Source: Arthrobacter ramosus
GTDB taxonomy: Bacteria > Actinomycetota > Actinomycetes > Actinomycetales > Micrococcaceae
NCBI RefSeq assembly: GCF_039535095.1
Contig: NZ_BAAAWN010000001.1
Span: 1,116,001 to 1,180,000 of the forward strand
DNA: 64,000 nt
Direction: 5' to 3'
Both the position numbers and the translations under genes were made by a program. This document shows, piece after piece, positions 14,442 to 24,030 of the stretch (the first letter of the stretch is position 1; every line of letters begins with the position of its first letter). Under the pieces are notes generated by a model. It had not been told where the DNA came from. It did not search any database and was given only the letters and a program-made list of their open reading frames with translations.

Positions 14442-15287
14442 GTGAAGATCGACCTGCACGCGCACTCCAATGTTTCCGACGGGACCGAGGCTCCCGCGGG
14501 AGTGATCGCTTCTGCATCAGCTGCGGGTCTGGATGTGGTGGCCTTGACCGACCACGATTCCACTGACGGATGGGAGCAGGCCTCCGTCGCGGCCCTCGAA
14601 TTCGGGGTGGCTTTCGTGCCGGGGATAGAGATCTCGTGCCGCACCCGGGAAGGGATCAGCGTCCATCTCCTGAGCTACCTCCACGATCCCGGACACCCCG
14701 GCCTGCTCGAGGAAATCACCAAAGCGAAAGACGCGAGGCTCACCCGCGCCAAACGCATGGTCACGCTTTTGGCCGAGGATTACCCCTTGAGCTGGGACGA
14801 TGTCATCCATCATGTCGCTCCCGGAGCCACTGTGGGCCGGCCCCACATCGCCGACGCCCTCGTGGCGGCCGGTGCGGTGGCGAGCCGCTCCGAGGCGTTC
14901 ACCGCGATCCTGACTTCGCACTCGCGCTATTTCGTGCAGCACTACGCACCGGACCCGGCGCTCGCCGTCGAGCTTGTCCGGTCGGCGGGCGGTGTTCCCG
15001 TCTTCGCGCATCCGGTGGCCTCGGCCCGCGGCCGGGTGGTCGGGGAACGGACTTATCGGGAAATGATCGACGCCGGCCTCCTGGGCCTGGAAGTGGAGCA
15101 CCGCGACAATCCCGAGGAAGGCCGTGTGTTCCTGCGGCGCCTGGCTGCCGAACACGGGTTGTTCATGACCGGTTCGTCCGACTACCACGGAACCGGCAAA
15201 CCCAATCTGCTCGGCGAGAACCTGACGTCCCCCGATGTCCTGGCCCGCATCGAGGAACTGGGCACCGGTAGTTCGGTGGTCCGTTAG
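14442..15287 (+). CDS. PHP-domain phosphoesterase
   Basis: 281 residues from a GTG at 14442. The PHP signature is clear: H6 and H8 in DLHAHSNVSDGT, TDHDSTDGW near residue 36, the metal-ligand Glu in VPGIEISC, later HPVASARG and the closing GSSDYHGTGKPN. This fits the 3',5'-nucleoside bisphosphate / oligonucleotide phosphatase group (RnmA-like). Such enzymes hydrolyse small phosphorylated nucleotides using a tri-metal site. Its 3' end overlaps the convergent DNA methyltransferase end by four bases. The exact substrate is inferred from family only. Confidence 0.85.
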   Translation: MKIDLHAHSNVSDGTEAPAGVIASASAAGLDVVALTDHDSTDGWEQASVAALEFGVAFVPGIEISCRTREGISVHLLSYLHDPGHPGLLEEITKAKDARLTRAKRMVTLLAEDYPLSWDDVIHHVAPGATVGRPHIADALVAAGAVASRSEAFTAILTSHSRYFVQHYAPDPALAVELVRSAGGVPVFAHPVASARGRVVGERTYREMIDAGLLGLEVEHRDNPEEGRVFLRRLAAEHGLFMTGSSDYHGTGKPNLLGENLTSPDVLARIEELGTGSSVVR

Positions 15288-16147
15288 ACGGGGTAGAAAA
15301 TGGCCTTGCCGTCCAGGCGCTTCCGCATCACTTCGATCGCCGGGGCGTTCTGGTCGACGCAGACGAACCTGCGCTCGAGTTTCGCCGCGACCGAGCCGAG
15401 CGTGCCAGAGCCTGCAAAGAAGTCGAGGCACCAGTCTCCTGGCCGGCTGGACGCGGTGACGATCCGCCGGACCAGGCCTTCCGGCTTTTGCGTCGGGTAG
15501 CCGGTCTTTTCCCTGCCCGTCGGGGAGACAATGGTGTGCCACCAAACGTCCGTGGGAAGCTTCCCGAGTTCCCGCTTGGCCGGCGTCACGAGGCCCGGCG
15601 CCATATACGGCTCACGGTCAACCTCGGCGTTGTCGAAGTGGTACTTGGCGGGGTTCTTGACGTACACGAGGATGTTGTCGTGCTTGGTGGGCCAGCGGTT
15701 CTTGGCGCGTGCGCCGTAGTCGTAGGCCCAGATGATCTCGTTCAGGAAACACTCGCGGCCGAAGATCGAGTCCAGCATGACTTTGGCGTAGTGCACTTCG
15801 CGGTAGTCCAGATGCAGGTACAGGGTGCCGTCGTCGGCGAGCAGTCGCCAGGCCTCCACGAGCCGGGGTTCCAGGAAGGACCAGTAGTCGCTGAAGGCGT
15901 CGTCGTAGCTGTGCAGGGCGCCCTTGATGGTGTCATAGGAGCGGCCCTTGAAGCCGACGCGGTCGCCGTCGCCGTCGGCGTTGCGGACCATGCGCGTTTC
16001 CTGGCGGCTCTGGACCCGGCCCGTATTGAAGGGCGGGTCCACGTAAATCAGTGTGAAGGCGCCGTCCGGCAGCGTCGGGAGGAAATCCGCGTTGTCCGCG
16101 TGAACCACCAGATTGCTGCCGTCCGGCGCCCAAACAATGTCAGTCAT
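15284..16147 (-). CDS. Site-specific DNA-methyltransferase (amino-MTase, beta class), solitary
   Basis: 287 residues. Motif IV is DPPF at 37-40 (YVDPPFNTG), motif I is FAGSGT at 244-249, and the helper motif is GYPTQKPEGL at 217-226. This order (catalytic motif before SAM motif) defines the beta class of N6-adenine/N4-cytosine methyltransferases, the class of CcrM. No restriction endonuclease gene is nearby, so it looks like an orphan methylase with a regulatory or housekeeping role. The target sequence cannot be read from the protein. It starts eight bases downstream of the DEAD-box helicase stop and may be co-transcribed with it. Confidence 0.85.
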   Translation of the reverse strand: MTDIVWAPDGSNLVVHADNADFLPTLPDGAFTLIYVDPPFNTGRVQSRQETRMVRNADGDGDRVGFKGRSYDTIKGALHSYDDAFSDYWSFLEPRLVEAWRLLADDGTLYLHLDYREVHYAKVMLDSIFGRECFLNEIIWAYDYGARAKNRWPTKHDNILVYVKNPAKYHFDNAEVDREPYMAPGLVTPAKRELGKLPTDVWWHTIVSPTGREKTGYPTQKPEGLVRRIVTASSRPGDWCLDFFAGSGTLGSVAAKLERRFVCVDQNAPAIEVMRKRLDGKAIFYPV

Positions 16148-16155
16148 TGAGGCCG

Positions 16156-17883
16156 TTAAGCCTCGGTGCTCTCGCCGGATGCACCGGAAGCGGACACCAC
16201 TTCGCCGTTGCGGCGGCGGGTGCGGGAACGGCGTGCGCGGGAAGGTTTGTCCGCGCCATCGGCGGACTGCGGCTCGGCAGACTGGGCCGTTGCCTCGGCG
16301 GGGGCTGCTTCGCCTTCGGAAGTACGACGGCGGCGGGTGCGGTTGCGTCCGCCCTCACCGTCTCCTTCGCGGGACGGAGCATCGCTGGACTTGGGACCGC
16401 GGCGTGCACCTTCACGGCCACCATCACGCCCGGCGTCGCGTCCCGTGCGTCCACGCCCGGAATCGCCGCCGGAACGGGAGTTCTTCTTGCCGGTCTCGCC
16501 CAGGTCTTCCAGGACCTCGGCGTCGACGCCTGCGAGGGTGCGCTTGTCGCGGGGCAGGCGGCCCTTTGTGCCCGCGGGGATGTCCAGCTCCTCGAAAAGG
16601 TGCGGCGACGAGGAGTAGGTTTCCACCGGCTCCGGATAGCTCAGGCCCAGCGCCTTGTTGATCAGGCCCCAGCGCGGCATGTCGTCCCAATCGACGAACG
16701 TCACGGCCGTGCCCTTGTTGCCTGCGCGGCCGGTGCGGCCAACGCGGTGCAAGTAGATCTTTTCGTCTTCGACGCACTGGTAGTTGATCACGTGCGTGAC
16801 GTCATCGACGTCGATGCCGCGGGCGGCGACGTCGGTGGCCACGAGGACGTCCACCTTGTTGTTGCGGAAGGCGCGGAGTGCCTGCTCGCGGGCGCCCTGG
16901 CCCAGGTCACCGTGGATGGCGGCGGCTGCGAAGCCGCGGTCCACGAGTTCCTCGGCAACCTTGGCTGCGGTGCGCTTCGTCTTGGTGAAGATGATGGTCC
17001 GGCCGCGGCCGCGGGCCTGCAGAATGCGGGCGACGACCTCGACCTTGTCCATGCTGTGGGCACGGTAGATGAGCTGCCGGATGTCGCGCTTGGTCAGGCC
17101 TTCGTCGTCCGGGTCGGCGGCACGGATGTGCGTGGGCTGCGTCATGTAACGGCGCGCCATGGCGATGACCGGGCCAGGCATGGTGGCCGAGAAGAGCAGG
17201 GTCTGGCGGACGGCGGGTGTGCCGGCAATCAGGGTCTCGACGTCCGGAAGGAAGCCGAGGTCAAGCATCTCGTCTGCTTCGTCGAGAATCACCATGCGAA
17301 CGTTCTTGAGGTTCAGATGCTTCTGCTTGTAGAGGTCGATCAAACGGCCGGGCGTGCCGACAACAACCTCGACGCCCTTTTGCAGGGCCTCGATCTGGGG
17401 CTCGTAAGCGCGGCCGCCATAGATGGTGGCGATGCGGGCGTTGCGCTTCCGGGACGCCGTCTGGAGGTCGTTGGCCACCTGAACGGCGAGTTCGCGGGTA
17501 GGAACAATCACGAGGGCCTGGGGTGCACCCGGGACAGCGAGCTTGTCGTGGCCGGCGTCGTCTGGTCCGACGACGCGCTGCAGCGCCGGAATGCCGAAGC
17601 CGAGGGTCTTTCCGGTACCGGTCTTGGCCTGGCCGATGATGTCGTGACCGCCCAGGGCAACCGGGAGGGTCATGGACTGGATGGGGAACGGGTGGGTGAT
17701 TCCGGCGTCGGCGAGGGATTCAACGATGTCGGCGCGGACGTTGTAGTCGGCGAAGGTTTTTTCTGCGATCTCGTGGGGTGTTTCGTCCGAGGAAATGGTT
17801 TCCTCGGGTTCGATCGTTTCGGTTCCGTCTGTCAGAACTTCATGGGTGTGCAATTCACTCACAGTGGAGTTTTCCTTATTCAT
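16156..17883 (-). CDS. DEAD-box ATP-dependent RNA helicase
   Basis: 575 residues. All core motifs are present: Q motif (HPFPIQSMTL, 65-74), Walker A AKTGTGKT (86-93), PTRELA (128-133), DEAD (201-204), SAT, TDVAARGID and HRVGRTGRAG. The last 130 residues are Arg/Gly/Ser/Asp-rich, a disordered RNA-binding tail common in actinobacterial RhlE/CsdA relatives. It would unwind structured RNA during ribosome assembly or mRNA decay. An unusually long 267-bp leader separates it from the RNB nuclease gene upstream, a setting where cold-responsive 5' UTRs are common. I cannot show that here. Its end is eight bases from the methyltransferase start. Confidence 0.92.
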   Translation of the reverse strand: MNKENSTVSELHTHEVLTDGTETIEPEETISSDETPHEIAEKTFADYNVRADIVESLADAGITHPFPIQSMTLPVALGGHDIIGQAKTGTGKTLGFGIPALQRVVGPDDAGHDKLAVPGAPQALVIVPTRELAVQVANDLQTASRKRNARIATIYGGRAYEPQIEALQKGVEVVVGTPGRLIDLYKQKHLNLKNVRMVILDEADEMLDLGFLPDVETLIAGTPAVRQTLLFSATMPGPVIAMARRYMTQPTHIRAADPDDEGLTKRDIRQLIYRAHSMDKVEVVARILQARGRGRTIIFTKTKRTAAKVAEELVDRGFAAAAIHGDLGQGAREQALRAFRNNKVDVLVATDVAARGIDVDDVTHVINYQCVEDEKIYLHRVGRTGRAGNKGTAVTFVDWDDMPRWGLINKALGLSYPEPVETYSSSPHLFEELDIPAGTKGRLPRDKRTLAGVDAEVLEDLGETGKKNSRSGGDSGRGRTGRDAGRDGGREGARRGPKSSDAPSREGDGEGGRNRTRRRRTSEGEAAPAEATAQSAEPQSADGADKPSRARRSRTRRRNGEVVSASGASGESTEA

Positions 17884-18150
17884 TTGGGCTGCGCTGCGTG
17901 CTCAACGGTTGTGGCAGGGCCGTTCCGGAGCACGGATGGGCGCAAGCAAATCCAGTGGAAGCCGATCGCGGGCTATCTAAATACTGGCACTGGGGACCAG
18001 CTGGTGTATCTCAAGATCGCGTAGGGGCGGGCTTGTTGATGTCAAAAAATTAACTGAATCAACGACCGGGCATCCATTACTACTCACCCAGTCTAGCGTC
18101 TGGGGGCGATAATCCCCGGATCGCGGCCCCGGCCCTGCGGACGGAGCGCG

Positions 18151-19665
18151 CTACGGGAGCAGTTCGAAGGTGATTTGGCGGGTGGCAATGTCCGCGTCGA
18201 GCAGTTTCACGCGGACTTTCGTGCCCGACTCCATTTCGCCGTCGCAACGAGCGGTGACCGCGGGCTCGGCGATCTGGACGATGCCGTAGGGACCGTGCGG
18301 GGCTCCGTTCCCATTGCCATTACCGTTGTTGCCGTTGGTGCTGTTTCCGTTGCCGTTTCCGTTGTTCTTGGCGGGTTTCGATCCGGAAATCACCACGGCG
18401 TCGAATTCCTGTCCGATGTGGTTGACCAGGAGTGCTGCCTCCACGGTGTCCAGTGCCAGGCGCTCCATTTTGGCGGCGAGCTGGTCGGAAGACGCCATGA
18501 TCTCGGGCAGGCTCGGCAAAGCATCCCGGGCCCACGCAGGGATCTCTGTTCCATTGCTCAGAGCTTCGCAGATGACCAGCACAAAACGATCGACAAGTCG
18601 GCGCAGCGGCGCGGTGGTGTGGGCATACGGTGCCCCGATGGCTGACTGCATGACGCTGCCCGGTACCTCGCCGTCGAAAGGCGTGTAGCCGGCACCACGG
18701 AAGAGCAGCCCCGCGGAATGGAGGATGGCGAGTTGCCGGGGGTCCTTCGCGTCGAGGGTGCGCAGGTACTCGCCGTAGCTGGTCCCCGCGGTCCAGGGCT
18801 TGCCGAGTGCCCCCGTTTGCCGTTTGAAATGGAGCAGCGAGCGCTCATCGGGAGCGGGCATGGTGCGCAGGATCCCCACTTTGCCGTCGAGCATCAACTG
18901 TGCGGCGGCCATCCCGGTCAGGAGCGAAATCTGGGCGTTCCAGTCCTCCACCGGGAGCGAGGGAGCTGCGACGATCCTGTACCCCTCGCCGCCGGGCAGT
19001 TGGACGATTTCCTGCTCAGGCATGTTCAGGCTCGCTCCGCCGCGGCGGCGTTCGAGTTCCACCCGCTTGAGCCCGACCTCCTTGAGCAGCTCCAGGACGG
19101 GATCAGCCGTTCCGGAATCGATCTCCGCCTGCACGCCCTTGTAGTTGAGTTTGGCGCGGCTCCGTACGCTTGCCCGACGGACGGAGACGGTGCGGAACTC
19201 CGCCTCGGCATCGAGTTCGAAGTCCCACACGAACGCGCCGCACGTCTGGCCGGCCAGCAGGCTTCCGGCATGCTCGCTGATGATCTCGGGGTGCAACGGT
19301 ATGCGGCCATCCGGGGCGTAGTACGTTTGCCCGCGGTGGCGGGTCTCGGCGTCGAGCGCTCCTCCCGGGGGCACAAAGGAGGGCACATCGGAGATGGCGT
19401 AGAGAACCCTGTAACCATCCCCGGACCGGTCAATGAAGAGGGCCTGGTCGAGATCCGTGGAAGAGGCCGGGTCGATCGTGATGAACGGAACGTCCGTGAG
19501 ATCCTGCGCCGGCAGGGTGTGTCCGGAAACCGCGGCTTCAGCGTCGCGCAGCGCTTCAATGGGATAACCTGCGGGCAGCTCGAGTTCAGTCCGAAGCGCC
19601 GCCAGCGCTTCCGCGAGGTGGTTCGACGTTTCACTGACATTCGGGGCTACCCGCTGATGTGACAC
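18151..19665 (-). CDS. RNB-domain ribonuclease (RNase II/R family, short form)
   Basis: 504 residues using GTG at 19665. The frame is open upstream but codes unlikely protein there. The RNB catalytic block is TIDPASSTDLDQALFID with its metal-binding aspartates, and the family segments DGRIPLHPEIIS and HTTAPLRRLVDRFV follow. N-terminal cold-shock domains of RNase R are absent, so this is the short actinobacterial form that degrades RNA 3' to 5'. The C-terminal OB-like region is interrupted by about 25 residues made mostly of Asn-Gly (18300-18370), a low-complexity insert between VVISGSKPAKN and the final strands. It ends 267 bp before the DEAD-box gene start and could feed the same RNA-turnover pathway. 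Confidence 0.85.
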   Translation of the reverse strand: MSHQRVAPNVSETSNHLAEALAALRTELELPAGYPIEALRDAEAAVSGHTLPAQDLTDVPFITIDPASSTDLDQALFIDRSGDGYRVLYAISDVPSFVPPGGALDAETRHRGQTYYAPDGRIPLHPEIISEHAGSLLAGQTCGAFVWDFELDAEAEFRTVSVRRASVRSRAKLNYKGVQAEIDSGTADPVLELLKEVGLKRVELERRRGGASLNMPEQEIVQLPGGEGYRIVAAPSLPVEDWNAQISLLTGMAAAQLMLDGKVGILRTMPAPDERSLLHFKRQTGALGKPWTAGTSYGEYLRTLDAKDPRQLAILHSAGLLFRGAGYTPFDGEVPGSVMQSAIGAPYAHTTAPLRRLVDRFVLVICEALSNGTEIPAWARDALPSLPEIMASSDQLAAKMERLALDTVEAALLVNHIGQEFDAVVISGSKPAKNNGNGNGNSTNGNNGNGNGNGAPHGPYGIVQIAEPAVTARCDGEMESGTKVRVKLLDADIATRQITFELLP

Positions 19666-19702
19666 GAAAATCAGGGTAACTCCAAAATCTTCCGGCGTCT
19701 CG

Positions 19703-20392
19703 CTAGGCCGCCGCTGCGTCCAAGGCAGCCAGAAGGGCCTGGGCTGCCGCCGTCGGATCCTGTGCTTCGGTAATGGCTCGCACCACAACGACACGGCTTG
19801 CGCCGGCCTGCACCACCTCTTCCACGTTGCTGAGATCGATGCCGCCGATAGCAAACCAGGGGAGCACAACACCGCCGACGGTCTCTTCGTCTGCCTGCTT
19901 CACCGCGTTGGCGGCGTACTTCACCAGATCGAGCCCGACGGCGGAGCGTCCCGGCTTGGTGGGGGTGGCCCAGACCGGCCCGACGCAGAAGTAGTCCAGT
20001 CCGCTGCGGCTGGGTGACGCGGCGATGGCTGCGTCAATTTGTTCCGGCGTGTGCGTGGAGAGACCGATGATAGTGCGGTCGTGGAGCAGTTTCCGGGCCG
20101 AGCGCAGCGGAATGTCCTTTTGGCCGATATGGAACACCGGTGCGCCGGAGAGGGATGCTACGTCCGCGCGGTCGTTGACTGCCCAGAGACGGCCGTGACG
20201 ATGCGCCACGGATTGCAGGATTTCCAGGAGCTCCAGTTCCTCAGCCGCCTCAATTGTCTTGTCACGCAGCTGGATGATGTCCACGCCGCCCTCGAATGCG
20301 GCATCGACAAATTGCTCAAAATCACCCTGTTGCTTGCGGGCGTCGGTGCAGAGGTACAGGCGGGCGGTGGTGTGGACATCGTGCTGGGTCAT
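19703..20392 (-). CDS. thiE: Thiamine-phosphate synthase
   Basis: 229 residues. A TIM-barrel thiamine-phosphate synthase with the pyrophosphate-binding elements QLRDK (41-45), [28 protein letters not shown] and WFAIGGI. It joins the thiazole and hydroxymethylpyrimidine phosphate halves to make thiamine phosphate. It runs opposite to thiO-thiS-thiG, with only about 30 bases between its start and the TPP riboswitch on the other strand. It is therefore not behind that riboswitch, and I see no second THI box on the minus strand. Confidence 0.93.
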   Translation of the reverse strand: MTQHDVHTTARLYLCTDARKQQGDFEQFVDAAFEGGVDIIQLRDKTIEAAEELELLEILQSVAHRHGRLWAVNDRADVASLSGAPVFHIGQKDIPLRSARKLLHDRTIIGLSTHTPEQIDAAIAASPSRSGLDYFCVGPVWATPTKPGRSAVGLDLVKYAANAVKQADEETVGGVVLPWFAIGGIDLSNVEEVVQAGASRVVVVRAITEAQDPTAAAQALLAALDAAAA

Positions 20393-20422
20393 GGAAACAG
20401 AGTAGTTCCTCTAAACTGGGCT

Positions 20423-20522
20423 GGTACCGCGGGAGCCGCGGCGGCAGTCACAATCGCCGCGCGGCTGAGAGGGCTTCAGCGCCGACCGCTTGACCTGATC
20501 CGGCTAGTACCGGCGTAGGGAA
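20423..20522 (+). promoter_or_regulatory. TPP riboswitch (THI box)
   Basis: The THI-box core is present: GCGGGAGCC, then GGCTGAGAGGGC, GACCGCTTGACCTGATCCGG and the closing CTAGTACCGGCGTAGGGAAGG. These are the pyrimidine-sensing (CTGAGA) and pyrophosphate-sensing (ACCTGATC...GCCGGCGTAGGGA) parts. The 3' strand GGGAAGG is also the ribosome site for thiO seven bases later, so TPP binding should hide it and block translation. Boundaries are approximate. Confidence 0.93.
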
Positions 20523-20529
20523 GGACCCC

Positions 20530-21840
20530 ATGGACGAAGTAAACACCCAGCACGGACCCCTGCACGCGGATGTGGCGGTGATCGGAGGCGGTGTCATTGG
20601 CCTCGGGATCGCGTGGGAAGCCCGCAGGTCCGGCCGCTCGGTTGCCCTGATCGATCCCGCGCCGGCCAGCGGCGCCACCTTCGCGGCGGCGGGTATGTTG
20701 GCGCCCGTCAGCGAACTGCACTACCAGGAAGAGGACCTCCTGGAGCTCATGCTCGAATCGTCGGCGTTGTGGCCGGACTTCGAACGCAATGTGACCGGCT
20801 CAAGCACCGGACGCAGCACGGGTTACCGCACGACGCCGACCCTCGCCGTCGGCGCGGACGCTGCGGACCGCCAGGCGCTCGCCGATCTCAGGGATGTCCA
20901 GCTGGCCAACGGCCTGGTGGTGGAATCCGTGCCGTTGCGCGAGGCACGGGAGCGTGAGCCGCTGCTGAGCCCGCAGATTTCCTGTGCCTTCGACATCCCG
21001 GGCGACCACCAAGTGGATCCGCGCCGGCTTTCGGCCGCGATTCTCGGCGCGCTGGCAGACCACCAGCCCGGCGATTCCAGTTGGATTCCGGGGGCCGAAG
21101 GCGGTTTTGCGGTCCAGGACACCGCGGCGGGCCTCCTGTGGGAGGACGGGCGCGTCGTCGGGGCTGTGCTGGATTCAGGAATCGAAGTGCTCGCCACGGA
21201 AACAGTGGTTGCAAACGGACTGGATGCCGCCCGCTTGAACGGCCTGCCGGATGGGTTGTCGCTCCCGTTGCGTCCGGTGTATGGCGACATACTGCGGTTG
21301 CGCGTCCCGGGCCACCTGCAACCCCTGGTCACCGCCACGGTCCGTGGAATGGTGCGCGGAGTGCCCGTCTACATCGTGCCCCGCGACGACGGGACCGTGG
21401 TGATCGGTGCGACGCAACGTGAAGACGGCTTGTCGGCGTCGGGGGGATCGGCCAACCCGGTGTCGGCCGGCGGCGTGTACCAATTGCTCCGCGACGCCCA
21501 GGTACTGGTTCCGGCCGTGGCCGAACTGGAACTCCTGGAAGCAACTGCCCGAGCGCGTCCAGGCACTCCGGACAATGCACCGCTGTTGGGCCGTGTGGAA
21601 CGTCGCGAAAGCGAAGGAACCGTGCCGGGCCTTATCGTGGCCAGCGGCTTCTTCCGCCACGGCGTGCTCCTCACCCCGGCTGCGGCGAAAATCTGCGTCG
21701 GACTCATCGATGGCGCCGTCGATCCCCGGTGGAACAAATTCCGCCCGGACCGCTTCTCCCGCCCGCTTTCAGTAGCACGGGCCTCAACGGACGGCCCATC
21801 GGCCGATACCTCATATCCCCTTCCGAAGGACCACGCATGA
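20530..21840 (+). CDS. thiO: Glycine oxidase
   Basis: 436 residues. N-terminal FAD-binding motif VAVIGGGVIGLGIAWEARRSG and C-terminal DAO-fold segments (ATARARPGTPDNAPLLGRV, ASGFFRHGVLLTPAAA) identify ThiO. It oxidises glycine to the imine used by ThiG to build the thiazole of thiamine. The ATG lies just after the riboswitch with GGGAAGG as ribosome site. Its stop overlaps the thiS start (ATGA), so the three thi genes form one riboswitch-controlled operon. About 35 extra residues near the C-terminus (ASTDGPSADTSYPL) look disordered. Confidence 0.93.
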   Translation: MDEVNTQHGPLHADVAVIGGGVIGLGIAWEARRSGRSVALIDPAPASGATFAAAGMLAPVSELHYQEEDLLELMLESSALWPDFERNVTGSSTGRSTGYRTTPTLAVGADAADRQALADLRDVQLANGLVVESVPLREAREREPLLSPQISCAFDIPGDHQVDPRRLSAAILGALADHQPGDSSWIPGAEGGFAVQDTAAGLLWEDGRVVGAVLDSGIEVLATETVVANGLDAARLNGLPDGLSLPLRPVYGDILRLRVPGHLQPLVTATVRGMVRGVPVYIVPRDDGTVVIGATQREDGLSASGGSANPVSAGGVYQLLRDAQVLVPAVAELELLEATARARPGTPDNAPLLGRVERRESEGTVPGLIVASGFFRHGVLLTPAAAKICVGLIDGAVDPRWNKFRPDRFSRPLSVARASTDGPSADTSYPLPKDHA

Positions 21841-22073
21841 ACATCAAATTGAACGGCGCAGACCACACGTTGAGCGACGACGCGTCCGTGACCACCCTCG
21901 TCAGCCACATCACCGGAAGGGTTGTGGACTCCAGAGGCCAGGCGGCCGACGGACGCAAGATCGGCGTCGCCGTCGCACGCAATTCCGAAGTGGTGCCGCG
22001 CAGCCAGTGGGCTGCCACCGCGCTCGCAGAGGGCGACGAACTCGAAATCGTTACCGCAGTACAGGGAGGCTGA
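21837..22073 (+). CDS. thiS: Sulfur carrier protein ThiS
   Basis: 78 residues from the ATG at 21837, overlapping the thiO stop. It has the ubiquitin-like fold pattern (MNIKLNGADHTL start, GIAVARN-like GVAVARNSEVV in the middle) and ends in the required VQGG. The terminal Gly-Gly is adenylated and thiocarboxylated, then donates sulfur to ThiG. No separate ThiF is in the operon. The MoeZ at 25048 is a plausible activating enzyme. Confidence 0.93.
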   Translation: MNIKLNGADHTLSDDASVTTLVSHITGRVVDSRGQAADGRKIGVAVARNSEVVPRSQWAATALAEGDELEIVTAVQGG

Positions 22074-22883
<810 letters not shown>

Positions 22884-22942
22884 CGGCCTATGTTGGCCGC
22901 TCCGGGGATTCCTGCGAATTCCACGTCAGCGAAGGAGCCCAG

Positions 22943-23626
22943 ATGGCCGGCAAAGATGACATCCTCACCAGGTCCGCGATCGACGACGCCCTGGCGGAGC
23001 TGCCGGACTGGCGGTACCGCCTGGGCGGCCTCGCCACCGTCTACAAATGCCCGACGTCGGCTGCCGCACTGGAGCTGATTGCCGCCGTCGGGCGCATCGC
23101 CGAGCAGCAGAACCACCACCCGGACCTCGACTGGCGGTACAACCGGGTGTTCATCCGGTACACCTCCCATGACGCCGGGAGCGCTGTGACCCAACGCGAC
23201 ATCCGGGCGGCCACGAGCGCCGGCGAAGCAGCCGCGGAAGCCGGGGCAGCGGCCGAACCGGGGCTCTATCGGACGGTTGAAGTCGGAATCGACACCCCGG
23301 ATCCGGACGGGATCTCGGAAGTCTGGAGGGTGGCGCTCGGCTACCGCAAAGACCGCTTCGGAAACCTCGAAGATCCCTACGGGCGTGGGCCCAGGGTGTG
23401 GTTCCAAACAACTGAGACACCCAATCCGCATCGGATCCACCTGGATGTGCACCGAAGCCAAGCCGAATCCGGACCCGTTATGGAGAAAACGGCGGCAACC
23501 GGTGCGTTAATGGACCGTGACCACGCACCCCAACGGGTGGTGGTCACGGATTCACAAGGAAACAGGTTGTGCCTCTGCACAGAAGCGGGTGACACCCAGG
23601 TTTATCCGCGACACGCAAACAGCTAG
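22943..23626 (+). CDS. Pterin-4a-carbinolamine dehydratase / glyoxalase-like fusion
   Basis: 227 residues, ATG at 22943 after GAAGGAG. Residues 1-95 resemble PCD/DCoH (LPDWRYRLGGLATVYKC and the active-site run EQQNHHPDLDWRYNRVFIRYTSHDAG). Residues 100-227 resemble a glyoxalase/VOC domain (LYRTVEVGIDTPDP, VWRVALGYRKD, NPHRIHLDVHR, VTDSQGNRLCLC). PCD recycles oxidised pterin cofactor. The VOC half has no clear substrate. The two-domain form is a known actinobacterial arrangement, though its reaction has not been assigned as far as I know. It lies 60 bases after thiG and may be read from the same transcript. Confidence 0.8.
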   Translation: MAGKDDILTRSAIDDALAELPDWRYRLGGLATVYKCPTSAAALELIAAVGRIAEQQNHHPDLDWRYNRVFIRYTSHDAGSAVTQRDIRAATSAGEAAAEAGAAAEPGLYRTVEVGIDTPDPDGISEVWRVALGYRKDRFGNLEDPYGRGPRVWFQTTETPNPHRIHLDVHRSQAESGPVMEKTAATGALMDRDHAPQRVVVTDSQGNRLCLCTEAGDTQVYPRHANS

Positions 23627-23691
23627 GTGACGCCCGGATATGAGTGTCGATGGCCTGTTTGAGTGTCGCCGGCCCGTTCGCGCAGCGCAAG

Positions 23692-23994
23692 CTAGAGTCG
23701 CAGGGCCGCGGTCAGCTGGGCGGTGTTGTGCCGCGTCCGATGGCGGCCCAGGAAGTAGGAGACCACCGCGGCCCCCACGGTACCCAGAATGATGGGCAGA
23801 ACCCACGGGATCCACGTCACGCCAGGCTGGTAGCCAAAGCCAAGTTGGATGAAGATCATCCAACTCAGCATGGCGACAGCGACGGAAACGCCGGCGGGCA
23901 GGGTTATTCCGTACGTGCCACGGTGTTTGTCAGTTCCCCAGACGATGAAGCCTGAGGCGATGGTGGCTAGCGCCACGATGACAAGTGAGAGCAT
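23692..23994 (-). CDS. Small membrane protein, three predicted helices
   Basis: 100 residues with hydrophobic segments at about 1-19 (MLSLVIVALATIASGFIVWG), 30-53 (ITLPAGVSVAVAMLSWMIFIQLGF) and 61-83 (WIPWVLPIILGTVGAAVVSYFLG), ending in a basic tail. I do not recognise a named family. It lies just downstream of the DUF3107 gene on the same strand (36-base gap) and could be co-transcribed. The clean alternation of helices and polar loops supports a real protein. Confidence 0.7.
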   Translation of the reverse strand: MLSLVIVALATIASGFIVWGTDKHRGTYGITLPAGVSVAVAMLSWMIFIQLGFGYQPGVTWIPWVLPIILGTVGAAVVSYFLGRHRTRHNTAQLTAALRL

Positions 23995-24030
23995 GCGGAC
24001 TCCTGGCTCGCTGGTGTTCTTGCGTATTGC

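Noticed and set aside
16147..18024. 625-codon open frame antisense to the DEAD-box gene
   Set aside because: Mirror of a gene with all helicase motifs; composition is typical of an antisense artefact.
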